Below are positions 1-5,473 of a stretch of DNA of 6,907 nucleotides, piece by piece. Each line of letters begins with the position of its first letter. Positions within the stretch are counted from its first letter, which is position 1. Both the position numbers and the translations under genes were made by a program. Source of the stretch: Peptococcaceae bacterium (GTDB lineage Bacteria; Bacillota; Peptococcia; DRI-13; UBA5745); contig JAISDM010000132.1 of assembly GCA_031264885.1 (NCBI GenBank), positions 1 to 6,907 of the forward strand, read 5' to 3'. The notes under the pieces were generated by a model that made no database searches, was not told the DNA's origin, and was given only the letters and a program-made list of their open reading frames with translations.

Positions 1-19
1 CGATACGCGCCCTAAATAT

Positions 20-119
20 TGCCGGGCTTGTCTATCCCCCGTCCGTCATTCCGGGCTTGTCCCGGAATCCAAAAATGATAAACCAAGGAACCTGGATTCC
101 GGGACAAGCCCGGAATGAC
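20..119. repeat. Composite repeat part A, copy 1 (26-bp perfect inverted repeat)
   Basis: Positions 45-70 and 94-119 are perfect 26-bp inverted repeats separated by a 23-nt spacer (71-93). Each arm is also self-complementary: an ATTCCGGG / CCCGGAAT 8-bp stem around a 5-nt loop, so the DNA or RNA can fold either as one long hairpin or as two small ones. A truncated arm (GCCGGGCTTG followed by TCTATCCCC) precedes it at 20-40. The same arrangement, including the truncated arm and the spacer, recurs at 5074-5173. It resembles widespread ATTCC-N11-GGAAT intergenic palindromes, such as neisserial dRS3-like repeats, in architecture only. No transposase is present. Confidence 0.9.
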
Positions 120-146
120 AAAATATAATAGTTTCCGGCGGTCCCC

Positions 147-181
147 GGGCGGCAGAATGCCGCCCGTCTTTGACAGGCACG
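147..181. repeat. Repeat part B (GC palindrome) with fragment of C module, copy 1
   Basis: GGGCGGCAGAATGCCGCCC at 147-165 is an 8-bp palindromic stem with a GAA loop. It is followed by GTCTTTGACAG-like sequence (166-181) that matches the flank of the copy at 5291. Here only one of the two B palindromes of the full element is present. It lies 27 nt after part A, as in the second composite, so A1 and B1 probably belong to one composite element that has lost part of its B-B' hairpin. Confidence 0.8.
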
Positions 182-213
182 GATTTTTTTCGAAGCGCGA
201 AAGCGCACAAGTT

Positions 214-618
214 TTACGCCTGGCTGCGTATGTGGGCCGCTACTTTCGTGTCTTCCCGTTTGATGTGGGTGATGAGCCAGCCGCCGACGCTGCTGTTGAC
301 TTTGCCCACCAATGTAATCGTGGGGCCTTCTTCTTTGAGTTCCTTGCTTAGATCGCCGACGACTTTCTTGAATCCGTCGTGGAGCTTCTTGTGGTTCAGA
401 TAATCCGGATATTTGCTCTGCTGCTGGAGCCTTTCCTCATCCCCGAAGTGTTTGGCCGTATAGCTTTCGAGGAAGGCCAGAGTGCTGTTGAGTTTGGCGC
501 GCCCCTGTCCGCTGGAACATGCTTCCAATAAATCGTTGAGTGCCTGAATCAGCTGCTGATGCTGGGCGTCAATCATTTGATTGCCTGTTTCCAGATCTTT
601 GGTCCACGCGTAAGCCAT
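214..618 (-). CDS. Bacteriohemerythrin (oxygen-binding di-iron protein)
   Basis: A cytoplasmic single-domain hemerythrin of 134 residues that binds O2 reversibly at a non-heme di-iron centre. All seven expected ligands are visible, numbered from the chosen start: H20 (in DAQHQQL), H57 and E61 (HFGDE), H76 and H80 (HKKLH), H118 and D123 (HIKRED). Length and spacing are those of prokaryotic hemerythrins (usually about 130-140 aa). The ATG at 618 is preferred because AGGAG ends 9 nt upstream. The in-frame ATG at 627 directly abuts that AGGAG and would be unusable. The gene follows the HD-GYP gene on the same strand after a 77-nt gap, so co-transcription is likely. Known roles of the family are O2 storage, delivery or sensing; which applies here cannot be read from the sequence. 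No convincing terminator follows it. Confidence 0.95.
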   Translation of the reverse strand: MAYAWTKDLETGNQMIDAQHQQLIQALNDLLEACSSGQGRAKLNSTLAFLESYTAKHFGDEERLQQQSKYPDYLNHKKLHDGFKKVVGDLSKELKEEGPTITLVGKVNSSVGGWLITHIKREDTKVAAHIRSQA

Positions 619-627
619 TTTTATCAT

Positions 628-632
628 CTCCT
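628..632 (-). promoter_or_regulatory. Ribosome binding site that fixes the hemerythrin start
   Basis: Reverse-strand AGGAG lies 9 nt before the ATG at 618 and immediately next to the ATG at 627. The spacing rules out the upstream ATG and removes three residues (MIK) from the longest reading. Confidence 0.8.
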
Positions 633-667
633 GTTTCTTTTTTGAGTCATACCCGCGAGTATAATAC

Positions 668-688
668 GGCGGCCAAAATGCCGGCCGG
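668..688. repeat. Degenerate B-type palindrome between HD-GYP and hemerythrin genes
   Basis: GGCGGCCAAAATGCCGGCC is recognisably a mutated form of GGCGGCAGAATGCCGCC seen elsewhere in the window. It can still fold (CGGCC at 670-674 with GGCCG at 683-687). It is followed by TTTTT only on the plus strand, so it is not an intrinsic terminator for the minus-strand genes, but it could weaken read-through from HD-GYP to hemerythrin or act on antisense transcripts. Confidence 0.5.
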
Positions 689-695
689 TTTTTCG

Positions 696-1922
696 TTATG
701 AACCGGCGTCCGGAGGCGCCGGCGCGTCCCGATTGGAATATTCGGCCATCACCTTGTCCAAGTCGCGGACGATGCCCTCGTCAATTAATCCGCCGCGCGC
801 CATGTCGTACAAAATCGGCATGGTTTCTTCGTGGCTGCGCCCGTCATGGTAAGGCCGGGGCTCGCTTACGGCCTGGTATACGTCGATACAGGCGATCAGG
901 CGCGTATTGAAGTCCATTTCACCGGCGTTTTTGCCAAAATGGTATCCTGAGCCGTCCAGTTTTTCATGGTGGCCGCTGGCTATGTCACAAACGGCTTCCA
1001 GGCCCTGGATGTCCTTCAGGATTTCATAGGTAAGCCGCGAGTGATCCTTGATGATCTCAAACTCGTCATAGGTTAATTTGCCGGGTTTCTCGAGGATATC
1101 CGAGGGTGTGGCGAGCTTGCCGATGTCATGAAGCGCCGCGGCCAGGTAGATCTGCGCCCGCAGAGATTTGTCATAGCCGTAATACTTGCCCATCAGCCAC
1201 GCTTTATTGGCGATCTGGACGGAATGTCTTTCGGTAAAAACCGATTTGTAATCGATGATGCGGGCGGTCAGTTCCGCGATGCGGTAGACTTCCGCGTTTT
1301 CGATGCTGGCGAACCAGGCCGGAATCATCTGATCCGCCGTTTCCAGGATAAAATCGTCTTTAAGCTTCGCCAGCATATCTTGATCGAGTATTTTCAGCAT
1401 GGCGCCGGCGGTCCTTCTTGTGAACTGCGTACCGGAGTTTTGGCTGATTTGGTCGCGTATATAGGGCAAACGGTCGGGGGAGATGGTCTGCAGGTGATGG
1501 GTTACGTCCAGCATATCGGCGATGGCGATGAGTTCGGCTTCCAGCGGGAACTCGCCTTCGTTTTTCCCGAAAGGCCCCAACCCGTCCGCGCGTTCGTGGT
1601 GATAAAGGACGAATCCGTCAATATTCTGCTGAAAGAGCAGGGATTCGGCGTTGCGCTGCCCATACTGGCAATGCAGGCGCAAAGCGGGGGCGTTGCCTTC
1701 GCGCTCCGACAGAATGTACTCCGTCAAGGCGCTGTCATGAAACAGCGCGCAGGTTGTGAGCGCCGACAAGCCGGAATCCGTCATGTCGAAACATCGGCCC
1801 ATAGCGGCGGAAAGGACGGCGATCCGTTTGCCGTGATGCGTGCTGGCGCCCAGCAATTCGCCTTCCACGATGTCGAGGGCGACCGCGATGGCCTTGATCA
1901 GCTGATCCATACGGATGTTCAT
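696..1922 (-). CDS. Tandem HD / HD-GYP phosphohydrolase, probable c-di-GMP phosphodiesterase
   Basis: A 408-aa soluble protein with two HD-type domains and no membrane segment, receiver or PAS domain. The C-terminal half (about residues 215-395) is a near-canonical HD-GYP domain: H233, H265-D266 with GK 268-269, H294, HHE 318-320 and DGSGYHFG 323-330, where the usual GYP reads GYH. The N-terminal half (about 10-150) repeats the pattern in degenerate form: H30, H62-D63 without the following GK, HHE 108-110 and DGLGPFG 113-119. HD-GYP proteins hydrolyse cyclic di-GMP to pGpG or GMP using a bi- or tri-metal site. That activity is inferred, since the GYP change may affect specificity. The start is supported by AAGGAG whose last G lies 10 nt upstream of the ATG; M5 is a possible alternative. 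It is followed by the hemerythrin gene on the same strand. Tandem-HD proteins of this layout are common in Clostridia. Confidence 0.88.
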   Translation of the reverse strand: MNIRMDQLIKAIAVALDIVEGELLGASTHHGKRIAVLSAAMGRCFDMTDSGLSALTTCALFHDSALTEYILSEREGNAPALRLHCQYGQRNAESLLFQQNIDGFVLYHHERADGLGPFGKNEGEFPLEAELIAIADMLDVTHHLQTISPDRLPYIRDQISQNSGTQFTRRTAGAMLKILDQDMLAKLKDDFILETADQMIPAWFASIENAEVYRIAELTARIIDYKSVFTERHSVQIANKAWLMGKYYGYDKSLRAQIYLAAALHDIGKLATPSDILEKPGKLTYDEFEIIKDHSRLTYEILKDIQGLEAVCDIASGHHEKLDGSGYHFGKNAGEMDFNTRLIACIDVYQAVSEPRPYHDGRSHEETMPILYDMARGGLIDEGIVRDLDKVMAEYSNRDAPAPPDAGS

Positions 1923-1981
1923 AGAATCATTGCTCCTTGAAATTAATTATGCCACCTGATCATAACATGTTTGTCCGCAAA

Positions 1982-2015
1982 AGTCTATCATATCGACAAA
2001 TTTGGGCAAAATTCA
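1982..2015 (-). promoter_or_regulatory. Candidate promoter of the HD-GYP/hemerythrin unit
   Basis: Two overlapping readings on the minus strand. Vegetative type: TTGCCC (2004-2009), 16-nt spacer, then TAGACT (1982-1987) preceded by TGA, giving an extended -10. SigD/sigma-28 type: TGAA (2012-2015), 14-nt spacer, then GTCGATAT (1990-1997), which is 7 of 8 to the GCCGATAT consensus. The second reading would place a c-di-GMP enzyme under motility control, but the -35 match is weak. The start codon lies about 50-60 nt downstream of either site. Confidence 0.4.
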
Positions 2016-2049
2016 CCGCCGGGACCGCCGCCGGGTTCCACCGGGTTCC

Positions 2050-2225
2050 GCGATTCGCAATTTGGAAATCCGCGTCTGTCAAAGACGGGCGGCATTCTGC
2101 CGCATCCCTACAGACACGTTATACACGGCGCCGTAGGGGCGGCATTCTGCCGCCCGAAATCCGGATTCGCTCGTATTTGCTCAGGTGCGTTTCGCTGAAT
2201 CACGCCAAGCTGCGATTCGCAATTT
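2050..2225. repeat. B/C repeat element, full copy with paired palindromes, flanked by 14-bp direct repeats
   Basis: Module C (2050-2086, 37 nt) is followed by a palindrome GGGCGGCATTCTGCCGC (2087-2103), CCCTAC (2106-2111), a loop, GTAGGG (2133-2138), and a second palindrome GGGCGGCATTCTGCCGCCC (2137-2155). The whole can form a large cruciform with smaller hairpins at its ends. C matches 34 of 37 positions with the reverse complement of 5291-5327. GCGATTCGCAATTT occurs at 2050-2063 and again exactly at 2212-2225, so the unit is bounded by direct repeats. The rest of the 367-nt gap 1923-2289 contains the two outward promoters and a short CCGCCGGG-rich stretch at 2014-2048; I see no gene in it. 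Confidence 0.8.
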
Positions 2226-2229
2226 TTAA

Positions 2230-2258
2230 TTGACGATGGACTGCGGGAATGGTAGACT
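2230..2258 (+). promoter_or_regulatory. Promoter of the toroid-SLH / DUF4430 operon
   Basis: TTGACG (2230-2235, 5 of 6 to consensus), a 17-nt spacer, and TAGACT (2253-2258, 4 of 6) preceded by TGG, which makes an extended -10. Transcription would start near 2265, leaving a leader of about 25 nt that carries the GGAGG at 2277-2281. The -35 box sits just after the GCGATTCGCAATTT repeat. Confidence 0.6.
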
Positions 2259-2276
2259 TTTGGTAAAGTTCTATTT

Positions 2277-2281
2277 GGAGG
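2277..2281 (+). promoter_or_regulatory. Ribosome binding site of the toroid-SLH gene
   Basis: GGAGG lies 8 nt before the ATG at 2290. It selects this start over the in-frame TTG at 2230, which is part of the -35 box and would put 20 residues ahead of an otherwise classical signal peptide. Confidence 0.85.
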
Positions 2282-2289
2282 AAGATGGA

Positions 2290-3951
2290 ATGAAAAAACA
2301 AATCAGGCGCTGCTTTGCTCTCGTTCTCGCTTTGGCGTTCGCCTTGACGCCGTGTGTCCCGGCGACGGCGGCCGGCGCGGCGGCCCTCGACGCCGCCGCC
2401 GCCCGCGCGGCCGCGTACATGCTGGGCGCCGTGAAAGCCCCCGAGGTAGGCAGTGTCGGCGGCGAGTGGGCGGTGATCGGGCTCGCGCGGAGCGGTTACG
2501 ACGTGCCGGAAGCCTATTACGCAAATTACTACAAGACCGTTGAGGATTATGTCAAAGAGAACCAGGGGATCCTGCACGAAAAGAAATATACGGAATACAG
2601 CCGCGTGATATTAGGGCTGACGGCCGCGGGCTACGATCCGCGAGATGTGGCGGGCTACGACCTCACCGCCGCCCTCGGCGATTTTGAGCGCACTGTCTGG
2701 CAGGGCATCAACGGCCCGATATGGGCGCTGATCGCCCTCGACAGCATGGATTATCCCATCCCGGAGAACAAGGGCGCAAAGACCCGGGCGACGCGGGATC
2801 TCTACATCGCGGAGATTCTGCGCCGCCAAACCTCCGACGGCGGGTGGAATCTGACGGCGGGCGCGGACGGTGAGGTCGGCGCGAATGAGAAAGGCGATCC
2901 TGATTTGACCGGCATGGCGATTCAGGCCCTCGCGAAATATCAAGATAAGCCGGAGGTCAAAGCCGCGACGGACAAAGCCCTTGTGTTTCTCTCGGATTTG
3001 CAGGATAACAAGGGCGGCTACACCGGCTGGGGAAGCGTCAATTCGGAGAGTGTCGTGCAGGTCCTGACCGCGCTCTGTGAACTGGGGATTTCCGCCGGCG
3101 ATTCGCGCTTTGTGAAAAACGGCAATACGCTGGTGGACAACATTTTGTCGTTTCAGAACGCGGACGGCAGTTTTAAGCACACGGCGGAAGGCTCCGGCAA
3201 CAGCCAGATGTCGTCGGAACAGGCTTTTTACGGGCTCGTCGCGGCCCAGAGGAGCCTCAGCGGAAAAAACTCGCTTTACCGCATGAGCGACACGGTCAGG
3301 CGCGGTGAATTCGTGCCGTCCGGCGCGCCGGGACCGGGACTTCCGGGCAAAAACGCGGATGTGAAACAAACCGCGGTTACAAAGCCCGGCGCAACCTTCG
3401 CGGATGTGGCCGGCCACGCGGACAAAACCGCGATTGAGGCCCTTGCCGCGCGCGGGATATTGGGCGGCAAAAGCGACAGCAGCTTTGACCCCGACGCGAC
3501 GGTGACCCGCGCGGAATTCGCGGCAATCATCACCCGCGGGCTCGGACTGCCGGAGAAAACGGCGGCGGCCTTCGAGGATGTTCCGGAGGGGCGGTGGTAC
3601 GCGAAATCTGTGGCGACGGCATATGCCTACGGGATCGTGGCCGGGGTTTCGGTCGCGGAATTCAACCCCGGCGGCACAATCACGCGGCAGGAGGCCGCCG
3701 TCATGGTGGCGAGAGCGGCCAAACTCGCGGGAATGGATACGGGGATGGACGCCACGGCCATTCGCGACACTCTGGCGCAGTTCGGCGATTACCGCACGGC
3801 CGCCGAATGGTCGCGAGGCTCCCTCGCTTTCTGCTATTCCCAGGGGATTTTGGACGATTCGGTATTGGACGTCAAGCCGCAAGAACCCATAAGCCGCGCC
3901 GAAATCGCAGAAATGTTGTATCGGCTGCTGGATAAGGCAAAACTGTTGTAA
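2290..3951 (+). CDS. Secreted alpha-alpha toroid (prenyltransferase/squalene-oxidase-repeat-like) protein with three SLH domains
   Basis: A 553-aa exported protein. Residues 1-28 form a signal peptide (MKKQIRR, a hydrophobic core, then PATAA). About 30-325 is an alpha-alpha toroid: glycine/aromatic turn motifs recur at 180-186 (QTSDGGW), 238-244 (QDNKGGY) and 289-295 (QNADGSF), with WQGINGPIWALIALDS at 137-152, DPDLTGMAIQAL at 203-214 and SESVVQVLTAL at 252-262. There is no DXDD cyclase motif, so it is not a triterpene cyclase; a binding role is more likely. A Gly/Pro-rich linker (about 326-368) leads to three SLH domains (about 370-415, 428-480, 498-547) with motifs TRAE 406-409, TRQE 465-468 and SRAE 535-538. 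Such trios bind pyruvylated secondary cell-wall polymer. The next gene encodes a DUF4430 domain, the partner fold of this toroid in transcobalamin. Ligand not determined. Confidence 0.88.
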   Translation: MKKQIRRCFALVLALAFALTPCVPATAAGAAALDAAAARAAAYMLGAVKAPEVGSVGGEWAVIGLARSGYDVPEAYYANYYKTVEDYVKENQGILHEKKYTEYSRVILGLTAAGYDPRDVAGYDLTAALGDFERTVWQGINGPIWALIALDSMDYPIPENKGAKTRATRDLYIAEILRRQTSDGGWNLTAGADGEVGANEKGDPDLTGMAIQALAKYQDKPEVKAATDKALVFLSDLQDNKGGYTGWGSVNSESVVQVLTALCELGISAGDSRFVKNGNTLVDNILSFQNADGSFKHTAEGSGNSQMSSEQAFYGLVAAQRSLSGKNSLYRMSDTVRRGEFVPSGAPGPGLPGKNADVKQTAVTKPGATFADVAGHADKTAIEALAARGILGGKSDSSFDPDATVTRAEFAAIITRGLGLPEKTAAAFEDVPEGRWYAKSVATAYAYGIVAGVSVAEFNPGGTITRQEAAVMVARAAKLAGMDTGMDATAIRDTLAQFGDYRTAAEWSRGSLAFCYSQGILDDSVLDVKPQEPISRAEIAEMLYRLLDKAKLL

Positions 3952-4046
3952 AGAGGTGTAGAGAATGCGCACGTTCAAGGACGGGCGGCAGAATGCCGCC
4001 CCTACAGACGCGCTGAACTGTTATAAAGAGGTGTAAAGAATGCGCA
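3941..4046 (+). repeat. 31-bp imperfect direct repeats around a B palindrome in the operon gap
   Basis: Positions 3941-3971 and 4016-4046 match at 29 of 31 bases with an offset of exactly 75 nt. Each copy contains the end of the toroid reading frame (AACTGTT.TAA), a ribosome binding site (AGAGGTG) and ATGCGCA. Between them lies B palindrome GGGCGGCAGAATGCCGCCC (3983-4001) followed by CTAC, with C-like TTCAAGGAC before it. Removing 75 nt restores a 13-nt gap between the toroid stop codon and an RBS-preceded ATG, so this looks like an insertion or duplication into a formerly tight junction. Confidence 0.85.
3965..4036 (+). CDS. Possible 23-aa leader ORF generated by the duplication
   Basis: The first copy of the duplicated start region keeps AGAGGTG 6 nt upstream of an ATG, and the frame stays open through the B repeat (read as GRQNAAPT) to a TAA 3 nt before the DUF4430 start. 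It could couple translation to the downstream gene or simply be a passive by-product. A function for the peptide is unlikely because its middle is repeat sequence. Confidence 0.25.
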   Translation: MRTFKDGRQNAAPTDALNCYKEV

Positions 4047-4969
4047 AGCACAGGACGAAAATCATCACGACAGCGGCCGTCATCGGCTTGCTCGCCGCCG
4101 CGTGGATGTTTGGCGGCAACTACGCGAACCGCGGCGGCGCGGACGCGGCTGAGATTCCCTCGCCGGCGGTTTCCCCGGCAATAACGGCCATGGAAGCCAG
4201 GGGCGGGGCCTCCGCACAGACACAGCCGCCGCGGATCGCGGAAGAATCCCCGCCGCAACCCGCCGAAACGGCCGGGGCCGGAGCCGGGGCTGAGGCCGGG
4301 GAAGCCGGCGCGTCTCCGCAGCCACAATGGCCGCCCGAAGCATCGAAGGAAGCGTCCGGGGAAACATCCGGGGACGCGTCCGCGCCGCCGGCAGAGCAAG
4401 GCGCCTCCGCGCCGGAGACATCCGCGGTCATGATCATTGATCCCGAAACCGGCAAAGACAAGTACCTTACGGATCCCGTTCCCTCCGGCAAACCCCTCCC
4501 TGTGGAACCTCAGGACACGACGCTAGGCGGCGGCGAGTTCACGGCCACGCTCACCGTCCGCTGCGATACGATCCTCGACAACATGGACTTGCTCGACCGT
4601 GAAAAATGGGAACTGATTCCGTCCGACGGCGTGATCTTCGCCGAGACGACCGTTACCTTCTATGAAGGCGAAAGCGTATTCAACGTCCTGCAGCGCGAAA
4701 TGAAGCGGGCGCGAATCCACATGGAATTTATGAACACGCCCATTTACAATTCCGCGTACATCGAAGGCATCCACAATCTCTACGAATTCGACGTGGGCGA
4801 GCTGTCCGGCTGGATGTACAAGGTCAACGGCTGGTACCCCAATTACGGCTGCTCGCGCTACCAGCTGAAGGACGGCGACGCCGTCGAGTGGCATTATACC
4901 TGCGACCTCGGGCGCGACCTCGGCGTAACATGGATCGCGGGCGCCACAGATGCGCAGCGCGACGAATGA
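4040..4969 (+). CDS. Membrane-tethered DUF4430 (transcobalamin-like C-terminal domain) protein
   Basis: A 309-aa protein with an N-terminal membrane anchor or uncleaved signal (residues 8-25, after MRKHRTK). A long low-complexity Ala/Pro/Glu/Gly/Ser linker follows (about 38-130), suitable for crossing the cell wall. About 165-295 is a DUF4430 domain (the beta domain fold of transcobalamin and intrinsic factor): it opens with TATLTVRCDTILDN, continues with VTFYEGESVFNVLQ (205-218), and ends with GELSGWMYKVNGWYPNYGC (253-271) and DGDAVEWHYTCDLGRDLG (278-295). C175, C271 and C288 are the only cysteines, and two could form a disulfide outside the cell. The start has AGAGGTG upstream, duplicated from 75 nt earlier. 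It is the second gene of an operon with the toroid-SLH gene. Cobalamin or another corrinoid is the first ligand to consider, but DUF4430 domains also occur in other surface proteins. Confidence 0.85.
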   Translation: MRKHRTKIITTAAVIGLLAAAWMFGGNYANRGGADAAEIPSPAVSPAITAMEARGGASAQTQPPRIAEESPPQPAETAGAGAGAEAGEAGASPQPQWPPEASKEASGETSGDASAPPAEQGASAPETSAVMIIDPETGKDKYLTDPVPSGKPLPVEPQDTTLGGGEFTATLTVRCDTILDNMDLLDREKWELIPSDGVIFAETTVTFYEGESVFNVLQREMKRARIHMEFMNTPIYNSAYIEGIHNLYEFDVGELSGWMYKVNGWYPNYGCSRYQLKDGDAVEWHYTCDLGRDLGVTWIAGATDAQRDE

Positions 4970-4985
4970 CGCCGTGCCGCCGCTG

Positions 4986-5021
4986 ACCGCGATTCGCGGT
5001 GACAATATGCCGCCGCAAAAT
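4986..5021. other. Small hairpins after the DUF4430 gene, no clear terminator
   Basis: ACCGCG-ATT-CGCGGT (4986-5000) is a perfect 6-bp hairpin but has no T-run after it. A second weak fold (TGCCG ... CGGCA) follows up to about 5030. Neither is a standard intrinsic terminator, so the operon may end by Rho or at the larger repeats downstream. The rest of 4970-5473 holds repeats (entries at 5074, 5203 and 5223) and an AT-rich leader with a candidate promoter; I see no gene. Confidence 0.4.
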
Positions 5022-5073
5022 GACGGCACAAATATTCGATGAAAAACCATTTTTCACGCTCAGAATTTCTAAC

Positions 5074-5173
5074 GTCATTCCGGGCTTGACTATCCCCTGT
5101 CATTCCGGGCTTGTCCCGGAATCCAAAAATGATAAACCAAGGAACCTGGATTCTGGGACAAGCCCAGAATGAC
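5074..5173. repeat. Composite repeat part A, copy 2
   Basis: Arms at 5099-5124 and 5148-5173 with the same 23-nt spacer sequence as copy 1, and the same truncated arm ahead of them (5074-5096). The left arm is identical to copy 1. The right arm carries two substitutions that restore each other within its own small palindrome (TTCTGGG ... CCCAGAA) while breaking pairing with the left arm. Orientation is the same as at 20-119. Confidence 0.9.
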
Positions 5174-5202
5174 AAAAATATGGCGCCGAAATAACAAGAT
5201 AT

Positions 5203-5220
5203 GACCGTTTTCGAACGGTC
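5203..5220. other. Perfect 7-bp hairpin with TTCG loop inside the composite
   Basis: GACCGTT (5203-5209), TTCG (5210-5213), AACGGTC (5214-5220). UUCG-type tetraloops are unusually stable in RNA, although the closing pair here is T-A rather than the classic C-G. No T-run follows. The equivalent place in the first composite (about 123-146) is related but cannot form this stem. Confidence 0.6.
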
Positions 5221-5222
5221 TC

Positions 5223-5327
5223 GGGCGGCAGAATGCCGCCCCTACGGTACTTGTGTTTGCCGCAGTTGTAGGGGCGGCATTCTGCCGCCCGTCCTTGACA
5301 GACGCGCATTTCCAAATTACGAATCGC
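5223..5327. repeat. B/C repeat element, full copy 2 (inverted relative to 2050-2155)
   Basis: A perfect 23-bp inverted repeat: GGGCGGCAGAATGCCGCCC plus CTAC (5223-5245), a 22-nt loop, then its reverse complement (5268-5290). Each arm contains an 8-bp palindrome. Module C follows at 5291-5327 in the opposite orientation to the copy at 2050-2086. With part A upstream this is the complete A-B-B'-C composite of about 250 bp. No ORF or transposase is encoded, so it would be a non-autonomous element if mobile. Confidence 0.9.
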
Positions 5328-5345
5328 AGATACGGTTATAATGGA

Positions 5346-5372
5346 TTGACAATGAAGTTATATTATTATAGA
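5346..5372 (+). promoter_or_regulatory. Candidate promoter of the AT-rich cassette
   Basis: A consensus TTGACA at 5346-5351 is followed by TATAGA at 5367-5372, a 15-nt spacer that is shorter than optimal. A TATAAT at 5337-5342 lacks a -35 at the right distance. The region is so AT-rich that chance -10 matches are expected. Transcription from here would give a leader of about 95 nt with no clear structure. Confidence 0.35.
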
Positions 5373-5473
5373 GTTGAATAGAAGGGGATATTCGGGTCTA
5401 AGGTTAATGGTATAGAAAGGTTTAATTGAGATATTAGTACATTTCAAAGAATAGAAATGGGGGCGCTTGAAAA

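Noticed and set aside
181..213. Terminator after the hemerythrin gene (GCGC-GAAA-GCGC hairpin)
   Set aside because: The stem is only 4 bp and in the direction of transcription it is followed by an A-run, not a T-run.
625..627. Upstream ATG as the hemerythrin start
   Set aside because: It directly touches the AGGAG box, while the next ATG (618) has ideal spacing and gives the family's usual N-terminus.
668..693. Intrinsic terminator after the HD-GYP gene
   Set aside because: The T-run follows the hairpin only on the plus strand, while the neighbouring genes are transcribed on the minus strand.
1128..1940. 270-codon plus-strand frame opposite the HD-GYP gene
   Set aside because: The HD, GK, HHE and DGSGY motifs are on the minus strand. 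The plus-strand translation has no domain-like pattern and no RBS.
2290..3951. Triterpene (squalene-hopene) cyclase
   Set aside because: The toroid repeats are present, but there is no DXDD catalytic motif, and the signal peptide plus SLH domains place it outside the cell.
2611..3978. Long open frame (455 codons) on the minus strand opposite the toroid-SLH gene
   Set aside because: It is a GC-rich antisense shadow: arginine-rich with no recognisable domain, no RBS, and it lies fully within a gene with signal peptide, toroid and SLH motifs on the other strand.
4080..4491. Several minus-strand frames opposite the Ala/Pro-rich linker of the DUF4430 gene
   Set aside because: Low-complexity GC-rich sequence is open in most frames. 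The translations are Arg/Pro or Ala/Ser biased and lack motifs.
20..5327. CRISPR array
   Set aside because: The repeats are few, irregularly spaced, occur in both orientations and lie between or inside operons. There is no series of equal spacers and no cas gene.
4970..5473. Cobalamin riboswitch or other structured RNA near the transcobalamin-like pair
   Set aside because: I looked here and in 1923-2289. The hairpins present are explained by the dispersed repeats, and I could not identify a B12-box-like conserved core.
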